Below, in pieces: positions 8,159-18,000 of a stretch of DNA of 64,000 nucleotides; positions within the stretch are counted from its first letter, which is position 1, and the number at the start of each line of letters is the position of its first letter. The DNA lies in assembly GCA_038746285.1 (NCBI GenBank), contig JBCDKT010000005.1:1-64000 (forward strand). Reading direction: 5' to 3'. The DNA comes from Bacteroidota bacterium (GTDB lineage Bacteria > Bacteroidota > Rhodothermia > Rhodothermales > JANQRZ01). The translations under genes were made by a program, and so were the position numbers. Below the pieces are notes generated by a model. The model did no database searches and had not been told where the DNA came from. It was given only the letters and a program-made list of their open reading frames with translations.

Positions 8159-11100
8159 TCAGGCAGGCTGCGGCTCTGCCTCGGGCGTGAGCAACCGGTA
8201 GAGCGCGGGCACCACCACGAGCGTGAGCAGCGTCGAGACGGCGAGGCCGCCGATGATGACCCAGCCGAGCGGGCTCCAGAGGTCCGAGTTGGTGAGCGTG
8301 AGCGGGAGCAGCCCGCCGATGGTCGTGAACGTCGTGAGCAGGATCGGCGTGAAGCGCGTCTGCCCAGCCTCAGAGACGGCCTCCGCGACGGTGCGCCCTC
8401 GTGCCCGTAGCTGGTTGGCATAGTCGACGAGGATGATCGAGTTGTTGACCACGATCCCGATCAGACTCGTAAACCCGATGAAGGCCATGAAGCTGAACGC
8501 GTAGCCGGTCAGGAGCAGCGCCGGGAACGCGCCGATGATAGCCAGCGGGATCGCCACGATGATGATGAGCGGCTGGCGGAACGAGCGGAACTGAAGCACC
8601 AACACGGCGAGGATGCCGAGCAGCGCCACCAGGAGCGCACCGCCGAGGCTCGCGAAGCTCTCCTGCTGCGCCTCCAGCTTGCCGCCGTAGGTGACCCGGT
8701 AGCCTGGGGGCAAGGCCAGCGCTTCGACCTGCTCCACGACCTCCTGCGTGACCGCGATCTCGTTGTAGCCGCCCGCCACGTCCACGTCGGACGTCACGCT
8801 GACGGCGCGCACGAGGTCAACGTGGTCGATGCGCGTCGGGACCGGCTCGAAGCCGAGCGTGGCGACCTGCCGCAGCGGAACCGCCCCGCCGTGCATCGAG
8901 GCCACGGCGATGCGGTCGAAGTCGTCGAGCGACGGGCGGCGCGGCTGGCCGTCGTGGCCCGTGAGGGGGAGGCGGACGACGATGTCGTAGTCCTCGCCCT
9001 CGGGATCACGGTAGGTACCTAGTGGCAACCCGTTCATCGCGGCGAGGACGGTCCGGTCGACCTCAGCGATGGGCACGCCGAAGAGCCCCGCCTTGCTGCG
9101 GTCGATGCGCACAGCGAGGTCCGTCTTGGGCTGGGCGAGCGGGTTGTTCACGTTCTGTGTTCCCTCCGTCCTGTCGAGGATCGTCGCCACCTCGCGGGCT
9201 AGCCGGTCGAGGGTGACGAGGTCGGGGCCGAGCACCTTCACCGCGATGGGGGCCTCGACGGGCGGCCCGTTCTCGAACACCTCGTAGGCGACGTCCACGC
9301 CGGGCATCGCGTCGAACGTGGGCCGCAGGGCCTCCACGAGCGGCTCGACCTGGCGGGGGTCGTACGTCTCGACGAGCACCTGGGCCACGTTGGCCCGCTC
9401 GCGGCGCGGGATCTCGTTGTAGTAGACGAGCGGGTTGTCGCGCCCGACGTTCGCCGCGACGGTCTTGACCTCCGGGCGGTCGCGCAGCACCGCCTCGATG
9501 GCGCGCGTGGCCTGGTCGGTGTACTCGAAGTTGGCCCCCTCGGGCGTCTCGATGCTGACGAGGAACTGCGGCTTGCCCGCCTTGGGGAAGAACGAGACCC
9601 CGATGAGCGGGAAGAGCGCCCCCGCCCCGACGAGCGCGAGGAAGGCCATCGCCACGACTATCCGAGGCCGCCGCAGCGCCCAACTCAGCGTCCCGACGTA
9701 GGCCCGGTCGGAGACGGTGTCCAGCAGCCGCTGGAGGGGTGGCCGCTTCGCCTCTGCTTTCTTGTCATCCTGGGCGGGCAGTGGCGAGTCGAAGGATCTC
9801 GGTTCTGCCTCGGCGCTCTGCTCAGAGCTTGGAAGCTGGCCCGCAGGTCCTTCGGCTCCGTCCGCTTGACGGTCTTCATTCCCACCCCGCAGCAGCCGGC
9901 TCGCCATCATTGGCGTGAGGGTGAGCGAGAGCGCCAGCGACGCCGTGAGCGCGAAGACGACGGTCAGCGGCATCGAACGGATGAAGTCGCCGGTCCCCGA
10001 CTGGATCGCGATCATCGGGACGAAGGCCAGCACGCTCGTCGTCGTGGCCGCGATGATGGGCAGCGCCACCTCGCGCGTCCCGGCCACCGCCGCCTCGAAG
10101 CGCCCATAGCCCTGGCGGAGGTATCGCGCTACGTTCTCGACGACCACGATGGCGTTGTCCACCAGCAACCCAAGCGCGATCACGAGGCCCACGATGGAGA
10201 TCTGCTGGAGGCCGTAGTCGGCGAGGTCGAGCCAGTTGACCGCGATCAGAATCGAGGCGGGGATGGCCAACATCACGATGGCCGAGGCGCGCAGCCCCAG
10301 TGCCAAGAGGACGACGATCCCGACCAGGAGCACGCCCTGGAGGAGGCTGCCAAAGAATCCGCCCACGCGCGCGTCGACGCTCTCGGACTGGTCGAAGGCC
10401 ACGTTCAAGGCCATGTCATCCGGCAGCGTCGGGACTACCGAGGCGAGCGCGGCGTCGAGGCCGGTCCGCACGTCGAAGATGTTGGTCCCCTCGCGCTGCG
10501 CGATGGTGACGAAGGCGGTGCGGCTGCCGTTGAAGCGCGCCCGGTGGGTCTCGTCGGCGTAGGCGACGGCCACCTCGGCAAGGTCGCGGAGGTAGAGCAC
10601 CTGTTCGCCCGACACCCGGATGACGGTCTGCTCGATCTCGCCGAGGCTCTCGTAGTCGCCCGAAGTCTGGATCGTGAACCGCTTCGCGCCCGCATCGACG
10701 GTGCCGCCGGGGAGGTTCTGCGCCTCCGTCTGGACCGCCTGCATGACTTCACCGAGGGTGACGCTGCGCGCCCGCATCGCCTCGAGGTCTACGCTGATGC
10801 GCACCTCGGGATCGGGGATCGCCCACACGTCGGCTGCCTGGACGCCTGCGACCTGCTCGAAGGCGTCTTCGAGGCGCTCTGCCTCGCGTTTGAGGCTGCG
10901 GTAGCTGGCCGTCTCACTGGTGAGCGCAACTTGGAACGTGACCGCGTCGGTCGGAGAGAGCTGCACGAGGTCTACCGCCGCGACGCCTGCCGGGAGCGTC
11001 GGGCGCACCTGCGCGACCGCCTGGACGACCTCGTCGTGCGTCTCGTCGGAGTCGGCGTAGGCTTCGAACTCGGCTACGATGACAGCCAGACCGTCCTGGA

Positions 11101-11350
11101 TGGTCGTCTCGAGGTCTTTGAGGTCGTCGAGTTCGTAGATCGCCGTCTCGATAGGGTCGACGACGAGGCTCTCGATGTCTTCGGGGTTCGCACCCGGGAA
11201 GACTGCGATCACGCGCGACGTCGCGATGTCGAACTGCGGGTCCTCGGAGCGGGGCATCGTGAGGAAGCTCTGCACGCCGAGCAGCGTGAGCAGGAGCACC
11301 ACGACGAGCGTGAACTGGTAGTTCTGGATCGCCAGCTTGGGGAGGTTCAT
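8159..11350 (-). CDS. RND efflux permease (AcrB/MexB-type superfamily)
   Basis: 1063 residues with the two-fold RND layout: TM1 near residues 12-30, a periplasmic porter/docking domain, TM2-6 (about 335-480), a cytoplasmic linker, TM7 near 560, a second periplasmic domain, and TM8-12 to the end. A proton-relay aspartate is visible in [13 protein letters not shown]; the neighbouring position is Asn instead of a second Asp. It should exchange protons for drugs, solvents or lipids, working with the adaptor and TolC encoded upstream. The linker between the two halves is unusually long and carries a low-complexity insert (about residues 485-533) that seems to derive from a dispersed repeat. It is 158 bp downstream of the adaptor gene. 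Confidence 0.92.
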   Translation of the reverse strand: MNLPKLAIQNYQFTLVVVLLLTLLGVQSFLTMPRSEDPQFDIATSRVIAVFPGANPEDIESLVVDPIETAIYELDDLKDLETTIQDGLAVIVAEFEAYADSDETHDEVVQAVAQVRPTLPAGVAAVDLVQLSPTDAVTFQVALTSETASYRSLKREAERLEDAFEQVAGVQAADVWAIPDPEVRISVDLEAMRARSVTLGEVMQAVQTEAQNLPGGTVDAGAKRFTIQTSGDYESLGEIEQTVIRVSGEQVLYLRDLAEVAVAYADETHRARFNGSRTAFVTIAQREGTNIFDVRTGLDAALASVVPTLPDDMALNVAFDQSESVDARVGGFFGSLLQGVLLVGIVVLLALGLRASAIVMLAIPASILIAVNWLDLADYGLQQISIVGLVIALGLLVDNAIVVVENVARYLRQGYGRFEAAVAGTREVALPIIAATTTSVLAFVPMIAIQSGTGDFIRSMPLTVVFALTASLALSLTLTPMMASRLLRGGNEDRQADGAEGPAGQLPSSEQSAEAEPRSFDSPLPAQDDKKAEAKRPPLQRLLDTVSDRAYVGTLSWALRRPRIVVAMAFLALVGAGALFPLIGVSFFPKAGKPQFLVSIETPEGANFEYTDQATRAIEAVLRDRPEVKTVAANVGRDNPLVYYNEIPRRERANVAQVLVETYDPRQVEPLVEALRPTFDAMPGVDVAYEVFENGPPVEAPIAVKVLGPDLVTLDRLAREVATILDRTEGTQNVNNPLAQPKTDLAVRIDRSKAGLFGVPIAEVDRTVLAAMNGLPLGTYRDPEGEDYDIVVRLPLTGHDGQPRRPSLDDFDRIAVASMHGGAVPLRQVATLGFEPVPTRIDHVDLVRAVSVTSDVDVAGGYNEIAVTQEVVEQVEALALPPGYRVTYGGKLEAQQESFASLGGALLVALLGILAVLVLQFRSFRQPLIIIVAIPLAIIGAFPALLLTGYAFSFMAFIGFTSLIGIVVNNSIILVDYANQLRARGRTVAEAVSEAGQTRFTPILLTTFTTIGGLLPLTLTNSDLWSPLGWVIIGGLAVSTLLTLVVVPALYRLLTPEAEPQPA
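9763..9854. repeat. GTCATCC-type dispersed repeat inside the RND permease gene
   Basis: On the plus strand this reads TGTCATCC at 9763-9770, then CGAAGGATCT at 9790-9799 and AGGTCCTTCG at 9845-9854, an inverted pair with one mismatch. The words resemble the intergenic repeats at 20063 and 37560. The segment is translated in frame into an acidic, Ser/Gln-rich linker of the permease. I infer insertion of a repeat into a tolerant loop. Confidence 0.5.
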
Positions 11351-11410
11351 GGGATGACTCTGGACAGAAGAGGTAAAGACAAACGTGGAGCGCGGCAGGG
11401 ACCGCTGACC

Positions 11411-11460
11411 ACAGACCGCGGAGGGTGGGGATTAGCTCGGGCCGGCGGTCTGCGGTCTGT
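11411..11460. repeat. Inverted repeat between adaptor and permease genes
   Basis: Perfect 9-bp arms ACAGACCGC (11411-11419) and GCGGTCTGT (11452-11460) enclose 32 nt within the 158-bp gap between the adaptor and the permease. It could form a hairpin in the operon mRNA. Confidence 0.45.
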
Positions 11461-11508
11461 CATCCGCCATCGGCGGCCAGGCCGTGGGTGTGGGTTCGAG
11501 CAACGAGT

Positions 11509-12588
11509 TCACTGCGGCTCCGACGGCTCGACCACGCGCACAGCCGCGCCGTCGGTGAGGTAGGCCGCGCCGGTCGTGACGAGGTGGGCGACGCCGCCCA
11601 GCCCCGAGCGCACCGCGAGGTGGTCACCGCTGACAGCGGCGATCTCGACCGTCAGCTGGCGCGCCGTCGCCGCGCCGCCCGCCCCCGGCTCGATCCCGAA
11701 GACGGTCCCCGTGTCGCCGTCGCCCGCCACGAGCGCGTCGACCGGGACGAGAGCGTAGCGCTCGCCCGCGCTCGGCCGGAGGTCGACCTGCGCCACGAAG
11801 CCCGACCGCAGCCGCCGCTCGGCGTCGGGCACGGCGACCTCGACCTCGAACGTCCCCGTCGCCGGGTCGGCCGCGCTTGCGAGTTCGGTCACCCGGCCCT
11901 CGAAGACGACGCCGGGGTAGGCGTCGAAGCGGACCGTCGCCGGGTCGCCGAGGGCGAGGCGGACGATGTCCCGGTCAGCGACGCCGAGGCGGACCACCCA
12001 GCCGTCGGCGGCCGTGCCAAGCGTGAGAACGGGCTGGCCGGGCTGGACGAGTTCGTTCGGCTCGGCGTGGCGACGGAGCACGCGGCCGGCGGCCGGGGCC
12101 GTGATCGTCGCGTAGCGCCGGTTGAAGGCCGCGATGTCGAGCTGCGCCTGGGCGACCTCGACCCCCGTGCGAGCGTCCTGGACGGCTTCGAGCGTGGCGA
12201 CGGAGTCGGCGAGGAGGCGCTCGGCGCGGGCGAGGTCGCGCTCGGCCTTGGCGAGCGCGCTCTCGGCCTGGAGCACCTGGGCGTCAATCTCGCGCGGGTC
12301 GAGCCGGGCCAGCACCTGGCCGGCGCGGACGGCGCCGCCTTCGTCCACGTTGACCCGGGCCACCAAGCCGCTGATCTTGAACGAGAGCGCGCGCTCGGAC
12401 TTCGAGGCGAGCCGCCCGCTCGACCGGACCGGGAGCGTCTGCTCGGCCGCCACGACGGCGACGACCTCGACGGGAACAGGCTCGGCGGTACTCGGGGCCT
12501 CGTCCGCCGAGGCGTCGGTGCCGCAGCCGGCGAGGAGGGGGAGCGCCGCGAGGACGCAGGCTATCAGAAGGTGTCGAGCTGATGTCAT
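11509..12588 (-). CDS. RND periplasmic adaptor (membrane fusion) lipoprotein
   Basis: 359 residues from the ATG at 12588, chosen because it begins a lipoprotein signal (MTSARHLLIACVLAALPLLAGC, lipobox LAGC). The family order is visible: a lipoyl half-motif (LSFKISGLVARVNVDEGG, RAGQVLARLDP), a coiled-coil hairpin of about residues 95-155 (LQAESALAKAERDLARAERLL), the second lipoyl half (ATITAPAAGRVLRRHAEPNE), a beta-barrel domain and a membrane-proximal end. It bridges the inner-membrane permease and TolC. It starts 38 bp after the tolC stop and is co-oriented with the other efflux genes. Confidence 0.9.
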   Translation of the reverse strand: MTSARHLLIACVLAALPLLAGCGTDASADEAPSTAEPVPVEVVAVVAAEQTLPVRSSGRLASKSERALSFKISGLVARVNVDEGGAVRAGQVLARLDPREIDAQVLQAESALAKAERDLARAERLLADSVATLEAVQDARTGVEVAQAQLDIAAFNRRYATITAPAAGRVLRRHAEPNELVQPGQPVLTLGTAADGWVVRLGVADRDIVRLALGDPATVRFDAYPGVVFEGRVTELASAADPATGTFEVEVAVPDAERRLRSGFVAQVDLRPSAGERYALVPVDALVAGDGDTGTVFGIEPGAGGAATARQLTVEIAAVSGDHLAVRSGLGGVAHLVTTGAAYLTDGAAVRVVEPSEPQ

Positions 12589-12626
12589 GACAGTAGGGGT
12601 CGGAAGAGCAGGTGTCGTTCGGAGAA

Positions 12627-14120
12627 TCAGTCGGGGAGCACGCCGCCGACGGCGAATTCGAGGTCGGCGAGGCGGGCGAGCAGGGCGTAGCGCGTCACGT
12701 TCAGGTTGAGCTGGGCGCTCGTGAGCGTTGTCCGGGCGTCCACGAACACGACCTGGTTGGCGCGCCCCTCGGCGGCGAGGCGCTGGGTGAGGCGGAACCC
12801 CTCGGCGGCGGCGGTGAGGCGCTCGGTGGCGGTTGCGAGCGAAGTCTGGGCGACGCGGACGGCGTCGAAGGCCTGCTGCACCTGGAGTCGGATCTGCTGG
12901 GCAGCCTCGGCCCGCTGCGCCCGCGTTCGGTCGGCGACGGCCTGGGCCTCGCGCACGCGCGCTCGGTCGGCCCCGCCGTCGAAGAGGCTCCACGAGAGGA
13001 CCACTGAGGCGAGGTAGAACGGCTGCTCGCCCTCGAAGCCGTAGCCCCGGCCCTGGATGCCGCCGTCGAGCGCGGCCGAGACGCCGGGGAGGTAGGCCGC
13101 CCGGTTCAGCCGCACCTCGGCCTCGCGGGCGTCGATCGCCGCGTCGAGCTGGGCCAGTTCGAACCGCTGCGCGACCGCCGCGTCCTGCATCGCCGCGAGC
13201 ACATCGCCGAACGCCGGGTCGCCGAAGACTGGCGCTGTCTGGCTCGACCCAGTGCGCTGGAGCCAGGTCCCAGGCTCGGCGCTCGGGAGGTCCCAGGTCG
13301 CGTCTTCGTCGGCTTCCAGCGGTGTGTCGAGCGGTCGGTTGAGGAGCGCGTTGAGGTACGACCGGGCGAGGTCCCGGTCACGCTCGGCCTCGGCCACCTG
13401 CTGCGCCACGGCGAACGTCTCGGCTCGGGCGCGGAGGACGGCGTCGGCGAGAACGCGGTCGCTGCGCCGGAGCCGCTCGGCCGTCCGCAGGTTCTCCCCG
13501 ACGAGCCCCGAGGCGGCCTCGAAGATGGCGACAGCGCGCCCGGCCTGGAGGTACTCGAAGTAGGCCACGCGTACGTCGCGCGCGAGCGCCCGCCGGAACG
13601 CCTCGACCTCGGCCTCCCTCGACGCGACGAGGTGGCGGTTGAGCCGGACGGCGGCGCTCAGGCGCGGCTGGTAGAGCGGCTGCACGACCCGAAGCCGCGT
13701 GTCCTGCTCCTGGTCGCGCAGAAACTCGATCTCTTCGTTGGCGAGCGTCGGGAACGCGGGGTCCTGGCCCTCGGCGGCGAGGAGGTCGTTCAGCGTACCG
13801 TAGACCGGGTTAAGCAGGTCGCCGAGCGGGAGGTTGACCGTGCGGCCCCCGCCCGCGCGGGAGAACCGGGCCTCGACCGAGAGCGCGGGGAAGAACTGTC
13901 GCCGCGCCGCCGCAAGCGCGTGGCGGCTCGCGGCGAGGTCGAACGCCCGCTGCTGGAGCGCGAGGTTGGCCCCGAGGGCTTCCTCGACGTAGGCGTCGAG
14001 GCGCTGCTGGGCGTCGGAAGCCGAGCCGGGCTGGGCTGCGAGTGGGGCTGCTGCCAGGAGCGCGGTCAGGCTGAGCGCGGCGAGCCGGAGCGTGAGGAGG
14101 GGCAGGGAGCGTCGGTGCAT
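12627..14120 (-). CDS. TolC-family outer-membrane efflux channel
   Basis: 497 residues with a signal peptide (MHRRSLPLLTLRLAALSLTALLA...APLAAQ). It has two outer-membrane-efflux repeats with long helices: ALGANLALQQRAFDLAASRH, FFPALSVEA near residue 75, then the second repeat AAYLPGVSAALDGG and LSWSLFDGGADRARVREAQA. It forms the trimeric exit duct of the tripartite pump. It is the first structural gene after tetR; the 54-bp gap between them carries a palindrome shared with the tetR promoter. Confidence 0.9.
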   Translation of the reverse strand: MHRRSLPLLTLRLAALSLTALLAAAPLAAQPGSASDAQQRLDAYVEEALGANLALQQRAFDLAASRHALAAARRQFFPALSVEARFSRAGGGRTVNLPLGDLLNPVYGTLNDLLAAEGQDPAFPTLANEEIEFLRDQEQDTRLRVVQPLYQPRLSAAVRLNRHLVASREAEVEAFRRALARDVRVAYFEYLQAGRAVAIFEAASGLVGENLRTAERLRRSDRVLADAVLRARAETFAVAQQVAEAERDRDLARSYLNALLNRPLDTPLEADEDATWDLPSAEPGTWLQRTGSSQTAPVFGDPAFGDVLAAMQDAAVAQRFELAQLDAAIDAREAEVRLNRAAYLPGVSAALDGGIQGRGYGFEGEQPFYLASVVLSWSLFDGGADRARVREAQAVADRTRAQRAEAAQQIRLQVQQAFDAVRVAQTSLATATERLTAAAEGFRLTQRLAAEGRANQVVFVDARTTLTSAQLNLNVTRYALLARLADLEFAVGGVLPD

Positions 14121-14140
14121 GTTGGCTTTGTGTCGCTGAG

Positions 14141-14154
14141 TGACAGAGTGTCAA
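14141..14154 (-). promoter_or_regulatory. Putative TetR operator / -35 region in front of tolC
   Basis: The palindrome TGACA-GAG-TGTCA occupies 14141-14153. On the minus strand, bases 14154-14149 read TTGACA, a good -35 hexamer. The same TGACA-N3-TGTCA half-sites occur in front of tetR. No good -10 is visible, so efflux transcription may depend partly on the tetR promoter. Confidence 0.55.
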
Positions 14155-14174
14155 CAAATGAGGCAAAAAAAGGG

Positions 14175-14825
14175 CTAGCTCGGGCGCAGCATGAGGTCCG
14201 CCATCTCGAAGGCGTGGCCCATCAGCGCCTCGCTGTCGAAGCCGAACTGCTGCTCCAGCATCGCGTTTTTCATCGAGCCGACCTGGATCATGCCGTGGAT
14301 GAACCCCCACAGCGTGACGGCCGTCTTGGCGGGGTCGAGGTCGGGGCGGATAGAGCCGTCGGCCTGCCCGTGGGCAATCGCGCCGATCATCGTCTCCATC
14401 GTACTGTGGCTCGCGCCGAGCATCGCCGCCTCGTGGTGCTCGGCCTCGTCGGGGTCGAGTTCCCGGGTCTCGAACCGGGCGAGGGCCTCGAAGAGCACCG
14501 GCCGCTCGTAGGCGAAGGTGATGTACGCGTGCCCGACCGCGCGAATCTGGCTGATCCCCTCCTCGTGCGCGGCGACGGCTGCCTGGAACCGGCTGGTGAG
14601 CTCCGTCATCGCCTGGTGAGCGAGCGCGTTGAAGAGGTCGATTTTGTCCTGAAAGTAGACGTAGACGAGGCCTCGGCTGAGGCGGGCGGCCTCGGCGATG
14701 TCACCCATCGTGAGCGCGTCGAGGCCCTTGCGGCCGATACTGTGCTCGGCGGCGTCGAGGATCGACTGGCGGCGCTGCTCCTTTTCTTCGGCGCGGCGCT
14801 GGGCGGTGAGCGAGGGCTGGGTCAT
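14175..14825 (-). CDS. TetR-family transcriptional regulator of the efflux operon
   Basis: 216 residues. The N-terminal helix-turn-helix is classic: RQSILDAAEHSIGRKGLDAL, then TMGDIAEAARLSRGLVYVYF with KIDLFNAL. Residues 70-216 are an all-helical ligand-binding and dimerisation domain with no clear subfamily match. It lies directly upstream of tolC on the same strand. Identical half-site palindromes sit in both promoter regions, so it most likely represses itself and the pump and is released by a pump substrate; the ligand is unknown. A run of seven T follows the stop codon on the coding strand, without a clear stem. Confidence 0.9.
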   Translation of the reverse strand: MTQPSLTAQRRAEEKEQRRQSILDAAEHSIGRKGLDALTMGDIAEAARLSRGLVYVYFQDKIDLFNALAHQAMTELTSRFQAAVAAHEEGISQIRAVGHAYITFAYERPVLFEALARFETRELDPDEAEHHEAAMLGASHSTMETMIGAIAHGQADGSIRPDLDPAKTAVTLWGFIHGMIQVGSMKNAMLEQQFGFDSEALMGHAFEMADLMLRPS

Positions 14826-14848
14826 CGGAGGTTGTCTGTCTGCAATGA

Positions 14849-14877
14849 AGTATAGTCATTCTTTGACATAATGTCAA
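14849..14877 (-). promoter_or_regulatory. tetR promoter with overlapping operator
   Basis: On the minus strand TTGACA (14877-14872) is followed by exactly 17 nt and TATACT (14854-14849), a textbook sigma-70-like promoter. The -35 is embedded in a perfect palindrome with 7-bp arms, TTGACAT/ATGTCAA, at 14863-14877, well placed for TetR to block polymerase. The tetR ATG is 23 nt below the -10. Confidence 0.65.
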
Positions 14878-14939
14878 CAAGGGGGCAGATATTTCTGGCG
14901 CGCCACGGGCACCGCCACCTCCGCGCGCCCGACGCAAGA

Positions 14940-14967
14940 GGCCCTGCCGACGTGTGCCGACAGGGCC
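14940..14967 (-). terminator. Hairpin after the glycoside-hydrolase gene
   Basis: Arms GGCCCTG and CAGGGCC enclose a 14-nt partly self-complementary loop, 50 bp past the stop of the gene ending at 15017. There is no clear T-run, so termination strength is uncertain. Confidence 0.45.
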
Positions 14968-15016
14968 CCGCTGCTCAGGTGCACTGTCTGGCGGCGAGGT
15001 CATCGCCCGGCAGCAC

Positions 15017-18000
15017 CTAGCGGATCAGCACGAGTTTCCGGGTCGCCTCGTCGCGCGCAGTGGCCACGCGGAGGAGGTAGACTCCGCTGGGGAGACTACC
15101 GGCGCGGAAGGGCACCGTGTGGAGGCCGCTTGCGAGTACCCCGTCCACCAGCACAGCGACGCGCTCGCCGAGGAGGGTGTAGACGGCGACGTGGGTGTGC
15201 ACCGAGGCGGGCAAGCGGAAGCGCACCGTCGCTCGGTCCCGCAGCGGGTTCGGCGCTGCCTGGAGCAGCACCACCCGGTCGCTCACGTCCTCGGGCTCCA
15301 CGTCGGTGGCAGCGGCGACGGTGAACGTGATGGCGAGCGCCGTCCCGGCACCGCCCGACGCGTTCGCGCCCTCGAACGGCGTTGCCGTCAACTCGTACGC
15401 CCCCGGTGCTGGCGTCCACGGGTTGTAGTCGCCCTCGGCGTCGCCGGCAAGGGCGTAGGGCGCGCTGTTCTCCGTTTGGTAGTTTGCGTCGTCGTTCAGC
15501 CGGAACCGGACGCTCCCGACCACCGCAGGAACCGTGTTCGCGCGCACGTTGATGTGGGCCGGCATCTCTCCAACCACGAGCCGGTCTCCGTCCGCAAGCG
15601 GCCCCACGTCCTCGTCCGTGTCGGCGTCGACGAGGGTGAAGCTGGCGACGGCGACCGACGCGCTGCCGCCCGCTCCGGTGAGCGCTACGGTCGTCGTCGG
15701 CGTGTCCGGGTCGTCGCTGGCGATGCGGAGCGTGGCGCTCTTTCCGCCTTCGGAACTTGGGCTGAACGCGACCTCGGCCGCGGCCTCCCCGCCGGGGCCG
15801 AGCACGACCGGCGACGGGTCGGTCGCCAGCTCGAAGTCGGCTGCGTCGGGGCCGCCGAGCGCGAGCGACTGGACCGTCAGCGGAGCCGTGCCGGTGTTGC
15901 GGAGGCCGAGCGTGCGCGTGACCGTCTCGCCCACCTCGACGGCGCCGAAGTTGAGCGTGCCTGGTGCGATGCTGAGGTTCGGCGCGTCGGGGGCGTCGGT
16001 GCGGGTGAGGAGCGCGACCCAGTCCTCGGACGGGCTGCCCGGCGGCGTACCGAGCGACTGGTCCGCCCCTTCGCTCACGGTCGGGACGCTACCGCTCTGG
16101 AGCGCGCCCCCGTTCCGGGGGTCGAACCACGCGACGGTGTATGTCCCGGCGGGGATGTCGAAGGCGTCGGTCCCGTCGGGGAGGTAGACGGCCGCGACGA
16201 ACCAGCCGTCGTCGGGCGCGTCCTGGGCGAAGAGGTAGGTGTCGCCGTCGGCCCCAACGGACGAGGCACGGACCGTCGCCATCTCGGTGAACGGGAGGTG
16301 GTCATGCATGAACGAGACCGCGTAGCGGGTGTAGTCCCAGAGCCGGTCGCGGCTGCGGAAGTCTTCGAGGTCGAGGTCGTTGTGGGGCCGGCTGTAGCCG
16401 AAGTACCACTCGACGCCCGCGCCGCCGGCGAAGAGGTTGGCCCAGAGCGCCTCGCCGCGGCAGGCGCGGTGGTTGTTGCCCGCCCCGTCGGGCGAGCACC
16501 CGACCGTCGCGTTGCCCGGCTCGTCGAGCGTGACGACCCACGGCCGCCCGGCGTCGGCGGAGCGGCGGACCCACTCCTCGCTCGGCCCGTAGCCGTTGTT
16601 CATCCCGCCGAGCTGGAGGCTCGGGCCGTCCAGGTTCGGGAACCCGAGGAGCGGGCCGAACACGGCCTCGTGGTCGCCGGGGTAGGTGTGGACCACGATC
16701 GGGTGGGCGTAGGGGTCGAGCGCGCGGACGTAGTCGGCGAAGGCGCGGCGCTGAGCGTCGGTGTTGGTGTTCTCCTCGCCGAGGTTCCACACGAGGGCCG
16801 GGTGGTAGCCGAAGCGGGCGACGAGTTCGCGGTAGTAGAGCTTGCGCTCGGTCCCGAGGTCGCCGCCGTTGAGGAGCTGGTCGTTCTCGGTCTCCTGGGT
16901 AAGCACATGGAGCTTCACGCCCCGGGCCGTCATGTGGCGGAGGACGACGTCCCACTGCGCGAGCTTCGAGACGTCGAAGCGGCGGCGCTCGCCGTAGGCC
17001 GTCCACGGGTAGACCTCGCGGCCGTCGCCCTGCACGTTCATCGTGATGAAGTACTGCGAGTTGACGCCCTCCGAGGCGAGGTAGTTGACCGCGCCGACGA
17101 TCCGCTTGCCCTTGCCGCCCTGCCACGTCGGGTCGCCGCTCTGCCAGTCGCCGAGGTGGGGGTCGTAGCGGTGGAGGCCGTCGGTGAGGTCGTTGCCGCT
17201 GCCGCCGTTGTCCTGGGTGTTGTCGAACTCGTAGTAGCCGAGGAAATTCTCGGGGCTGTCGGCACCGCCCTTGATGAAGTACGAGCCGTCGTCGAAGCGG
17301 AGGTAGTGCTCGCCGACGTAGCGGAGCACGCCGCGTCCTCGGAAGTCGGGCGCGCTCTTGTCGGTCTCACCGACGGCGAACGACCCGGCGAGGCCATCGA
17401 ACGCGGTCGGCGTCCCGGCCCCCGGGCTCAGGCTGACAGCGACGTCGGTGCCCTCGCGGAACGAGGCGGCGAACGTGTGGGTCCCCGTCTCGGCCGGGGT
17501 GTAGATCGCGCGCCATTGGTCGCCGGCGGCCGCGCTCGTCTCGGCCGCGTCGCCGTCGGCGGCGAAGAAGCCCGGGACGACGTGGACGGCCCCGCTTGGC
17601 GCCGTCACCGCGACGTTCAGGCGGTAGCGGAGGAAGGGGTTCGCACTGTCGCTCTCGCTGACGTCCGGCCCGGTGAAGGTGAGCGAGACCGGGTGCCACC
17701 GCTTCAACTCACCTTCGACGACCACGTCTCCCCCGCCGGAGTCCCCGTCGCGCGGCGACTCCGGGTTGTCGAGGTCGAGGGCGTCGCCGCTGCCGACGGA
17801 GCTGTGGTAGAGGACGAGCCGGTCGAGGAGGTGACCGTCGGAGCGGCCGGAGACACGGACGGTGTAGGTCCCCGGCGCGTCGAAGCGGGCGAAGAGGTCG
17901 TGGGCGTCGTTGTCGCTCGTGCGCGTGCTCCAGGTCCAGTCCGTGGTGCCGCTGGAGTAGGCCTTGAACCACCCGCCCGAGCCGGACCCGTTGGGCACGT

